Source: a bacterium (GTDB taxonomy: Bacteria > Actinomycetota > Acidimicrobiia > Acidimicrobiales > CATQHL01). Taken from it: 10,555 nucleotides of DNA. The notes under the pieces were generated by a model that searched no databases, had not been told where the DNA came from, and saw only the letters and a list, made by a program, of their open reading frames with translations. Location of the stretch: NCBI GenBank assembly GCA_028819945.1, contig JAPPKQ010000388.1, positions 1-10,555 of the forward strand, in the 5' to 3' direction. Positions 1 through 5,642 of this stretch are shown one piece after another (position 1 is the first letter of the stretch; every line of letters starts with the position of its first letter). The position numbers and the translations under genes were made by a program.

Positions 1-39
1 CTGCCGTTGCCGGCCGGCGGGTGGGCGGCATGGCAATAG
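1..39 (+). CDS. Possible 3' tail of an upstream gene (partial)
   Basis: Frame 1 is open from the window edge to a TAG at 37-39 and would encode LPLPAGGWAAWQ followed by the stop. If real, the upstream gene overlaps the start of the lyase gene by about ten bases, as is common in tightly packed operons. Twelve codons are too few to identify a family, and a second frame is also open across the edge, so this is only a possibility. Confidence 0.25.
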   Translation: MPLPAGGWAAWQ

Positions 40-1370
40 ATCTGCCCCTGCTGGGTGTCTTCGGCGAGGCGCGGTTCGTGGAGGCTTTCGCCGCGGATCG
101 GACCATCAGGGCCTGGCTCGACGTGGAGGTGGCGCTGGCGCGGGCGCAGGCCGAAGCCGGCGTGATCCCCGAGTCGGCAGCCGAGACGATCCGGACGGAG
201 CTCGAATCGGCCGAGATCGATCACGGGCAACTGGAGGAGGGCGCCCGGCTCGTGGGGTACCCGATCCTGCCGCTGTTGCAGCAGCTCGGCCGATCCCATC
301 CCGATGTGGCGTCGTGGCTGCACTTCGGTGCCACCACGCAGGACATCATGGACACGGCGCTGGTGCTCCTGTTGCGCGACGCCTGCAGGGGCATCGCCCA
401 CGCCGGCGTCGAGTTGGGCGACACCCTGGCTGCGCTCGCCGAGACCCATCGGGCCACGCCGATGGCCGGCCGGACGCACGGGCAGCAGGCCGTGCCGATC
501 ACCTTCGGCATGAAGGTCGCCGGCTGGCTGGAGGAGATCGCCCGCTCGCTGGTGCGCCTCGGCGAGGCGCGGGCGGCCGCCGAGGTGGTGCAGCTGTACG
601 GGGCGGCAGGCACGTCGGCGGCCTACGGGCCCCTCAGCGCCGCCACGCGCCGGCGCACCGCGGAGATCCTGGGTCTGGGTTGCGACGACGTGCCGTGGCA
701 CAGCGTCCGGGACCGCCTCGCGCAGGTCGCCGCCAGCCTGGGCGTGCTGGCCGCGGCGACGAGCCGGATCGCTCTGGAGGTCATCGACCTGGCCCGCAGC
801 GAGATCGCCGAGGTGCGCGAGGGCGGCGGCCGGCTGGCCGGCGCGTCCTCCACGATGCCCCAGAAGGCGAATCCCATCCTCTCGGAGACCATCGTGGGGC
901 TCAGCGGGATGGCCTGCGCGCTGGCCGCCGTGCCGCTGCGGGCCATGACCGGCCGCCACGAGCGGTCGGCGGGGGAGTGGCAGATGGAGTGGGACTCGCT
1001 TCCGCTGCTCGTTGCCTACACGGGCAGCTCGGTGGCCCGCAGCGGCGATCTGGTCGACGGGCTGCACGTGGACCGTGCGCGGATGGCGGCGAATCTGGAG
1101 ATCGACGGGGGCCTGATCATGGCCGAGGCGCTCATGATCCGCCTCGCCCCGTTGCTGGGGCGTCGAGAGGCCCACGATGCTGTCTACGACCTGTCCGCGG
1201 CCGCTCGGGCTTCCGGCGTGCCGCTGGCGGAGGCTGCCCGGTCGTTCCTCGCCGACCGGGGTCTGGCGGATCGGGTGGATCTCGAGCCGGGCAGCTACCT
1301 GGGCGAGGCCGAGGCGATCGTCGATACGGCCGTCGAGCGCTGGCGCACCGTGTGCCGGCCAGCGGTGTGA
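30..1370 (+). CDS. PcaB/adenylosuccinate-lyase-type lyase (fumarase/aspartase superfamily)
   Basis: The product of about 446 residues belongs to the fumarase/aspartase superfamily, cytosolic homotetramers that make or break C-N or C-C bonds by beta-elimination or cycloisomerisation. Counting from the ATG at 30, the conserved blocks are GATTQDIMDTA at 100-110, GRTHGQQ at 147-153 (His150) and the signature SSTMPQKANP at 273-282 with its active-site serine. HERSAGEWQMEW, at about 310-321, closely resembles the block in 3-carboxy-cis,cis-muconate cycloisomerase (PcaB), and the length fits that family. No other protocatechuate-pathway gene is visible, so the substrate is unknown and an adenylosuccinate-lyase-like role remains possible. 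The signature has Gln where many PcaB and PurB proteins have His. A GTG at 21 is an alternative start; ATG 30 is preferred because a purine-rich GGGTGGG lies just before it. Confidence 0.85.
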   Translation: MAIDLPLLGVFGEARFVEAFAADRTIRAWLDVEVALARAQAEAGVIPESAAETIRTELESAEIDHGQLEEGARLVGYPILPLLQQLGRSHPDVASWLHFGATTQDIMDTALVLLLRDACRGIAHAGVELGDTLAALAETHRATPMAGRTHGQQAVPITFGMKVAGWLEEIARSLVRLGEARAAAEVVQLYGAAGTSAAYGPLSAATRRRTAEILGLGCDDVPWHSVRDRLAQVAASLGVLAAATSRIALEVIDLARSEIAEVREGGGRLAGASSTMPQKANPILSETIVGLSGMACALAAVPLRAMTGRHERSAGEWQMEWDSLPLLVAYTGSSVARSGDLVDGLHVDRARMAANLEIDGGLIMAEALMIRLAPLLGRREAHDAVYDLSAAARASGVPLAEAARSFLADRGLADRVDLEPGSYLGEAEAIVDTAVERWRTVCRPAV

Positions 1371-1395
1371 GTGGCGCCGACCGGGCTCGATCGGC

Positions 1396-1743
1396 TCACT
1401 CGATGGCGGCCTCCGCGGCGGCATCCACCAGAACCCCCAGCAGGTCGATCACCGCGAAGGCCTTGCCTTCGGAGATCGCGTCGAGTGGCCGGTTGCCTTC
1501 GAGTTCGGGCTGGGGCGACCGCAACCAGGCTCGCGCCTCGCGGTCGGGCATTGCCTTGCGGGCGAGATCCACGACGGCGCGCAACTCGAGGAGCCGCTCC
1601 TCCACGTCGCGACGGACGGTGGCCCCTCGATAGCGCCAGCGGACGACGTCGCGCTTGCTCGTCCGGGTGACCTGCGCGAGGTCCCCGACGGTCAGCACCC
1701 CTCCGGCGCACACGTTGTCCAGCAGCGAGCTGATCGTCGTCAT
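1396..1743 (-). CDS. Orphan HTH plus Xre/MbcA/ParS (DUF2384) antitoxin-like protein
   Basis: This small protein has 115 residues. Residues 15-50 look like a helix-turn-helix (LTVGDLAQVTRTSKRDVVRW). The C-terminal half carries WLRSPQPELEGNRPLDAISE from residue 73, followed by a helix ending in VIDLLGVL. That pattern is typical of the DUF2384 toxin-binding domain of Xre/MbcA/ParS antitoxins, which usually neutralise and repress a RES-domain NAD-degrading toxin encoded next to them. No RES-like gene is present on either side: the neighbours are the lyase (convergent, 25 bases away) and the sterol-desaturase gene (divergent). It may be a solitary regulator or an antitoxin whose partner was lost. 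The frame extends upstream to 1938, but GGAAGGAG about ten bases before the ATG at 1743 fixes this start, and the extension has non-coding-like composition. Confidence 0.72.
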   Translation of the reverse strand: MTTISSLLDNVCAGGVLTVGDLAQVTRTSKRDVVRWRYRGATVRRDVEERLLELRAVVDLARKAMPDREARAWLRSPQPELEGNRPLDAISEGKAFAVIDLLGVLVDAAAEAAIE

Positions 1744-1757
1744 CGTCGCGGTGCTCC

Positions 1758-1765
1758 TTCCGTGC
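1758..1765 (-). promoter_or_regulatory. Ribosome binding site deciding the antitoxin start
   Basis: On the minus strand GGAAGGAG precedes CACCGCGACG and the ATG at 1743, a normal spacing of about ten bases. It supports the 115-residue product over the 180-residue reading that begins inside the divergent sterol-desaturase gene. Coordinates are to within a base or two. Confidence 0.6.
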
Positions 1766-1823
1766 ATCGGCAAGTCCCTGGAGGCATACGTTCGCACAAA
1801 TCGGGCCGGCTGGGCACGGCTGG

Positions 1824-1829
1824 TACGAT
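1824..1829 (+). promoter_or_regulatory. Possible -10 element for the sterol-desaturase gene
   Basis: TACGAT fits the actinobacterial TANNNT -10 pattern and lies about 36 bases before the likely ATG at 1866, inside the divergent intergenic stretch 1744-1865. No convincing -35 hexamer was seen 16-18 bases upstream, so this is weak. Confidence 0.25.
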
Positions 1830-1849
1830 CCGCGCACCGCGCAGCGGCT

Positions 1850-1856
1850 GAGGGGG
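1850..1856 (+). promoter_or_regulatory. Ribosome binding site of the sterol-desaturase gene
   Basis: GAGGGGG abuts the first of three closely spaced ATGs (1857, 1860, 1866). It sits about nine bases from the third, the normal spacing, which argues for initiation at 1866 (MERIAGYE). Confidence 0.45.
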
Positions 1857-1865
1857 ATGATGGCC

Positions 1866-2843
1866 ATGGAGCGGATCGCGGGATACGAGCCGGTGGAGGC
1901 CATCCCGATGCGGCCGCCGACACTTCGGGGTGGGCCACTCAAGGCTCTGCGCACGATCTGGGCCCTCGTCTGGATGACCATGTGGCCGTACGGCTTCATC
2001 TACGCCGGCCTGGCCGCCCTCGTGTGGAACGTCTTCACGCCGGCCATGGAGCGCATGGAGCGATTCGCGGTCGGCTGGATCGCCGAGATCTACCTGCGCA
2101 ACGTGGTACTGCTGCTCGTCTCGGCGGGCGGCCTGCACCTTTGGCTCTACGTACGCCGGGCGCAGGGCAAGAACTACAAGTACGACCGCCGCTGGCTGAG
2201 CAACAAGAGCCGCCGGTTCCTGTGGGGCGGCCAGACGCGGGACAACATGTTCTGGGCGCTCACCAGCGGAGCCTTCTTGTGGACGGCCTACGAGGCCGTG
2301 CTTCTCTGGGCGTACGCCAACGACCACATCGCCCGGGTGGACTGGGGCGACGGGCCGGGTTGGGTCGTCTACCTGCTTGCGATGACGGTCATGCCGTTCT
2401 TCCTGGTCACCGCCTGGTTCTACGTGACCCACCGGCTGCTGCACACCCGCCCCCTCTACCGCTGGGCGCACTACCTGCACCACAAGAACGTCAACACCGG
2501 GCCGTGGTCGGGGCTCTCCATGCACCCCGTCGAGCACCTGCTCTACTTCTCCACGGTGCTGTTCTTCATGGTCATCCCCGTCAGCCCCTTCGTCGTCATC
2601 CTCACCAACCTCTTCACCGCCATGGACCCGGCGCGGGGCCACTGCGGCTTCGATCGCTTCGAGATCGGCTACGGCCGCACGATGCCCGCGGGCACCTACT
2701 ACCACGACCTGCACCACAAGTACTTCGAGTGCAACTACGGCCTGCAGGTGATCCCCATCGACGCCTGGATGGGCACCTGGCACGACGGCTCGCCCGAGGC
2801 CCACGAGCGGATGCGGGCCCGCCTGGAGGCCGCCCGCCGCTGA
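1866..2843 (+). CDS. Sterol desaturase / fatty acid hydroxylase family membrane di-iron oxygenase
   Basis: An integral-membrane enzyme of the fatty acid hydroxylase superfamily, which binds a non-haem di-iron centre through clustered histidines and uses O2 to hydroxylate or desaturate lipids, sterols or carotenoids. Numbering from the ATG at 1857, hydrophobic segments lie at about 37-57, 82-99, 132-153, 170-190 and 228-255. The histidine boxes are HRLLH at 192-196, HYLHH at 205-209, HPVEH at 223-227 and HDLHH at 283-287, in the family's order and spacing. Length (325-328 residues) is normal. Three ATGs compete (1857, 1860, 1866); the purine tract GAGGGGG at 1850-1856 is best spaced for 1866. 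The gene is divergent from the antitoxin-like gene and ends five bases from the convergent mftD stop. The substrate cannot be read from sequence. Confidence 0.88.
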   Translation: MERIAGYEPVEAIPMRPPTLRGGPLKALRTIWALVWMTMWPYGFIYAGLAALVWNVFTPAMERMERFAVGWIAEIYLRNVVLLLVSAGGLHLWLYVRRAQGKNYKYDRRWLSNKSRRFLWGGQTRDNMFWALTSGAFLWTAYEAVLLWAYANDHIARVDWGDGPGWVVYLLAMTVMPFFLVTAWFYVTHRLLHTRPLYRWAHYLHHKNVNTGPWSGLSMHPVEHLLYFSTVLFFMVIPVSPFVVILTNLFTAMDPARGHCGFDRFEIGYGRTMPAGTYYHDLHHKYFECNYGLQVIPIDAWMGTWHDGSPEAHERMRARLEAARR

Positions 2844-2848
2844 GCGGT

Positions 2849-4027
2849 CTATTCGGCGGCGCCGGCCGTGACGTCGAAGCCCGGCGGCACGAGGACGTCG
2901 CCGGGGGTGAGCTCGGCGATCGACCCGCGGCCGAGTCCCAGCAGCGCCGAGTCGATGCCGGCGCGGAGCACGTCGAGCACGTTCTCCACGCCCGCCTGCC
3001 CGTTGGCGGCCAGGCCCCACAGGTAGGCGCGGCCGACGAGCACCGCCCGGGCGCCGAGGGCGACGGCCTTGACCACGTCGCTACCCCGGCGGATCCCCCC
3101 GTCGAGCAGGACCTCGACGTCGTTGCCGACGGAGTCGGCGATCGGCTGGAGCAGGCGAATGGTTGCCGGCGTCGTGTCGAGATTGTTGCCGCCGTGGTTC
3201 GACACCGAGATGGCCGTGGCCCCGACGTCGGCGGCCCGTCTGGCGTCGTCGACGCGCACGATGCCCTTGAGCATGCAGGGCCCGTCCCACTGCTGCCGCA
3301 GCCACGCCAGGTCGTCCCAGGAGGGCGGCGGGGTCTGCATCCACTCCCCGTAGGCCTCGAAGAATCCCGGCGGATCCTCCCCGGGATTCGCCATGTTGGG
3401 CACCGCCAGGTCCGGCAGCCGCCCGGCGCGCAGCCAGCGACCCAGCCAGCGGGGGCGGCGGAGCACCTCGGGTGCCAGGCGCCGCAGAGCCTCCAGGTCG
3501 ATGCGCTGGGGAATGAACGGGCTGCCCCGGTCGCGGCTGTGCACGAAGGACCAGTCCAGCGTGACGATCAGGCCGACGGCGCCGGCCGCTCTGGCGCGCT
3601 CGAGGCGCTGCAGGATCCGGTCGCGGGATCCGCACCAGTAGATCTGGAACATCGTCTGCGGGTGGGCGGCGACGACCTCTTCGATGGGCTTGCTGCCGAA
3701 GGCGCTGAGGCACATGACGGTGCCCCGGGTGGCGGCGGCGCGGGCGACGGCCACTTCGGCGTCGGGGTGGACGGCCTGCACGCCGGTGGGCGAGATCAGC
3801 ACCGGCATCGAGACCGGCTGGCCCATGACGCTGGTGGACAGGTCGCGCCCGCCGGGCTTGCCCGCGACCGTCGGGGTGAAGCCCAGCTCGCCGAACGCCG
3901 CCTCGTTGTCGCGGAGCGTGACGCCCGCCTCGGCGCCGGCGTGCAGCGCCGCGGCGACCGAGGCCGGAAGGGTGCGCTCGGCGCGCCGGCGGGCCACCGC
4001 CACCGACTCGAACCAGCCGCCGGCCAT
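2849..4027 (-). CDS. mftD: Pre-mycofactocin synthase MftD (FMN-dependent)
   Basis: MftD is an FMN enzyme of the alpha-hydroxy-acid dehydrogenase fold. In mycofactocin synthesis it oxidatively deaminates AHDP, the Val-Tyr-derived pyrrolidinone, to the redox-active pre-mycofactocin. The 392-residue product shows an N-terminal WFESVA block, the FMN-site block ISPTGVQAVHPD at 78-89, FQIYW at 127-131, the catalytic-His block SNHGGNNLD at 276-284 (His278) and the phosphate-binding blocks DGGIRRGSDVVKA at 309-321 and GRAYLWGL at 332-339. In lactate-oxidising relatives the block reads SNHGGRQLD; Asn in place of Arg is characteristic of MftD. Length is normal. The frame is open upstream to 4342, but the ATG at 4027 shares one base with the mftC stop (TGATG), implying coupled translation. 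It is the last gene of the unit: no mftE or mftF follows, and a convergent gene ends five bases away. Confidence 0.93.
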   Translation of the reverse strand: MAGGWFESVAVARRRAERTLPASVAAALHAGAEAGVTLRDNEAAFGELGFTPTVAGKPGGRDLSTSVMGQPVSMPVLISPTGVQAVHPDAEVAVARAAATRGTVMCLSAFGSKPIEEVVAAHPQTMFQIYWCGSRDRILQRLERARAAGAVGLIVTLDWSFVHSRDRGSPFIPQRIDLEALRRLAPEVLRRPRWLGRWLRAGRLPDLAVPNMANPGEDPPGFFEAYGEWMQTPPPSWDDLAWLRQQWDGPCMLKGIVRVDDARRAADVGATAISVSNHGGNNLDTTPATIRLLQPIADSVGNDVEVLLDGGIRRGSDVVKAVALGARAVLVGRAYLWGLAANGQAGVENVLDVLRAGIDSALLGLGRGSIAELTPGDVLVPPGFDVTAGAAE

Positions 4028-5205
4028 CAGGCGCTCACGGTCGTGGCGGGATCGAACCCCGCCAGCGGACTCTCGTCGCAGGCCCGAGCGGTACGGCGCG
4101 GCAGGAGCCTCACCCGGGAATGGTCGGCGGTGGGTCGCGGTGCCGAGCCGGGCTCGACGGCTGCCAGCGCCGCGGCGCCGTGGCCCTTGGCGCACTCGGG
4201 GTCGGGTCCGGCGAGCGGGAGGCCGGTGAAGAACTTCGCCGCCATGCAGCCGCCGCGGCAGCCGTCGTAGGCCGAGCAGGCACCGCACGCGCCGGCGTCC
4301 TGCGGTTCGCGCAGCGAGCGGAACAGGTCCGCCTCGCGCCACAGCCGCCCGAATCCGCCCGGGTTGCGCACGTTGCCCGCCCGGAACTCCTCGTGGATGG
4401 CGAACGGGCAGGCGTAGACGTCACCCACGGGGTCGATGAGGCACACCACCCGCCCGGCGCCGCAGAGGTTCAACCCGGGCAGCGGCTCGCCATAGCCGGC
4501 CAGATGGAAGAACGAGTCACCGGTCAGGACCTCCTCCCCGTGCGCCAGCAGCCACCGGTGGAGGCTCTGCTGCTGGGTGGCGGTGGGGTGCAGTTCGCCC
4601 CAGACGTCCGCGCCGCGCCCCGACGGTCGCAGGCGCGTGAGCCGGAGTTGGGCGCCGTAGCGGTCGGCGAGCGCCTTCAGGTCGTCTAGTTGGGGCAGGT
4701 TGTGGCGGGTGCAGACGACCGACAGCTTGAAGCCCCGCACACCGGCGGCGGCCAGATGCTCCATGGCGGCGAGGGCGGTGGCGAAGGTGCCCTCGCCGCG
4801 CACGGCGTCGTTGACCTCGGGGGTTGCACCGTCGAGGGAGATCTGCACGTCCAGGTAGTCGCTGCCGGCGATGCGCCGGGCGGCGGCCGGGGTGATCCGC
4901 GAGCCGTTGGTCGAGAACTTCACGCCGACGTGGTGGGCGACCGCGTAGTCGACGATCTCCCAGAAGTCCCGCCGGATCGTCGGCTCGCCCCCACCGATGT
5001 TCACGTAGAACACCTGCATCGCCTCGAACTCGTCGATGAGCGCCTTGGCCTCGGCGGTGGACAGCTCGCGGGGATCGCGCCGCCCCGAACTCGACAGGCA
5101 GTGCCGGCAGTCCAGGTTGCAGGCGTAGGTCAGTTCCCAGGTGAGGCAGATCGGCGCCTCCAGCCCGGCGGCGAACTGCTCGACCAGCGGGGCGGCCCCG
5201 CTCAC
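4027..5205 (-). CDS. mftC: Mycofactocin radical SAM maturase MftC
   Basis: MftC is a radical S-adenosylmethionine enzyme that decarboxylates the C-terminal tyrosine of the MftA peptide and then crosslinks it to the neighbouring valine. In this 392-residue protein the [4Fe-4S] motif is Cys29-x3-Cys33-x2-Cys36, preceded by LTWELTYACN. The SAM-contact glycine block GGGEP is at 71-75. A C-terminal SPASM region carries auxiliary-cluster cysteines at 248, 255, 266, 307, 310, 316, 320 and 338. After the last one a variable Arg/Ala-rich tail of about 54 residues follows. The gene starts with GTG at 5205, and this codon overlaps the mftB stop (GTGA), so translation is probably coupled. All core residues are present and it looks functional. 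Its peptide substrate is not encoded nearby. Confidence 0.94.
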   Translation of the reverse strand: MSGAAPLVEQFAAGLEAPICLTWELTYACNLDCRHCLSSSGRRDPRELSTAEAKALIDEFEAMQVFYVNIGGGEPTIRRDFWEIVDYAVAHHVGVKFSTNGSRITPAAARRIAGSDYLDVQISLDGATPEVNDAVRGEGTFATALAAMEHLAAAGVRGFKLSVVCTRHNLPQLDDLKALADRYGAQLRLTRLRPSGRGADVWGELHPTATQQQSLHRWLLAHGEEVLTGDSFFHLAGYGEPLPGLNLCGAGRVVCLIDPVGDVYACPFAIHEEFRAGNVRNPGGFGRLWREADLFRSLREPQDAGACGACSAYDGCRGGCMAAKFFTGLPLAGPDPECAKGHGAAALAAVEPGSAPRPTADHSRVRLLPRRTARACDESPLAGFDPATTVSA

Positions 5206-5474
5206 GGGCGGCGCTCCCGCAGCATGTCCGTCTCCACCAGCCTCGCCAGCGCCCGCTCGAAGGCAGGAAGTGCCTCTTCGGCGACGCCCGCCCCGTCGCA
5301 GGCGGCCCGCGCCGTTGCCGAACCGTCGAGCCGCTCGAGGACCTCCAGGAGGCGTCGATCCTTCAGGAACGACAGGCGCCGCGTGCCGAAGTGGTACAGC
5401 AGAGCGCCGAAACGCTCGGGCCGCACCGACACCTGCGGCGCGACGCCGAGCCGACGATCCAGCACGGAGGTCAT
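5202..5474 (-). CDS. mftB: Mycofactocin chaperone MftB (peptide recognition protein)
   Basis: MftB is a small PqqD-like RiPP recognition element that binds the MftA leader and presents it to MftC. The 90-residue product has the family block RPERFGALLYHFGTRRLSFL at 18-37, followed by a helical C-terminal half ending LARLVETDML, the typical length and pattern. The frame opens upstream at 5618, but AGGAG eight bases before the ATG at 5474 fixes this start. Its stop overlaps the mftC GTG by four bases. It is the first visible gene of the unit. In known clusters mftA lies just upstream of mftB, but the 168 bases between this ATG and the divergent helicase gene encode no peptide with the MftA ending. 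Confidence 0.88.
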   Translation of the reverse strand: MTSVLDRRLGVAPQVSVRPERFGALLYHFGTRRLSFLKDRRLLEVLERLDGSATARAACDGAGVAEEALPAFERALARLVETDMLRERRP

Positions 5475-5482
5475 GATGTCAA

Positions 5483-5487
5483 CTCCT
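5483..5487 (-). promoter_or_regulatory. mftB: mftB ribosome binding site
   Basis: Minus-strand AGGAG lies eight bases before the ATG at 5474 and chooses the 90-residue MftB over the 138-residue reading that begins at 5618. Confidence 0.65.
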
Positions 5488-5513
5488 GTCACAGTTGCCG
5501 GGAGGTCCCGCCG

Positions 5514-5519
5514 ATGGTA
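5514..5519 (-). promoter_or_regulatory. Possible -10 element for mftBCD
   Basis: Minus-strand TACCAT matches the TANNNT pattern about 40 bases before the mftB ATG, giving a short leader containing the AGGAG site. The best -35-like hexamers (GGAGAC at 17 bases, TTGCGG at 21 bases) are poor or badly spaced, so this is tentative. Confidence 0.25.
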
Positions 5520-5628
5520 CCCCTCGCCGCTCAGAGGTCTCCGCAATCCGGTGGGCAGCGGTTCAGGTGACCCTCGAATCGGATACGCGGGCGGGGAGAC
5601 CACAGGCGTCACAGTCACAGGCAGCCTC

Positions 5629-5634
5629 TACGCT
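5629..5634 (+). promoter_or_regulatory. Possible -10 element for a leaderless helicase transcript
   Basis: TACGCT fits TANNNT and ends eight bases before the GTG start at 5643. No Shine-Dalgarno sequence precedes that GTG. Transcription starting 7-9 bases after this element would begin at or next to the start codon, the leaderless arrangement common in actinobacteria. A tandem GTCACA pair (5608-5619) sits just upstream. Confidence 0.3.
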
Positions 5635-5642
5635 CGGCGTCG

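Noticed and set aside
314..1633. Open frame on + within the lyase gene (439 codons)
   Set aside because: Arg/Gly/Ala-rich shadow of the lyase frame with no domain.
1655..4270. Long open frame on + (871 codons) across the hydroxylase, mftD and part of mftC
   Set aside because: Its composition is Arg/Gly/His/Pro-rich with no family pattern; it is the shadow of real genes with clear motifs in other frames, a usual effect of very high GC.
5523..5640. Cys-rich reading CDCDACG on - upstream of mftB, considered as a precursor peptide
   Set aside because: It has no start codon, continues back into the helicase gene, ends SDSRVT rather than in the MftA Val-Tyr motif, and has no ribosome binding site.
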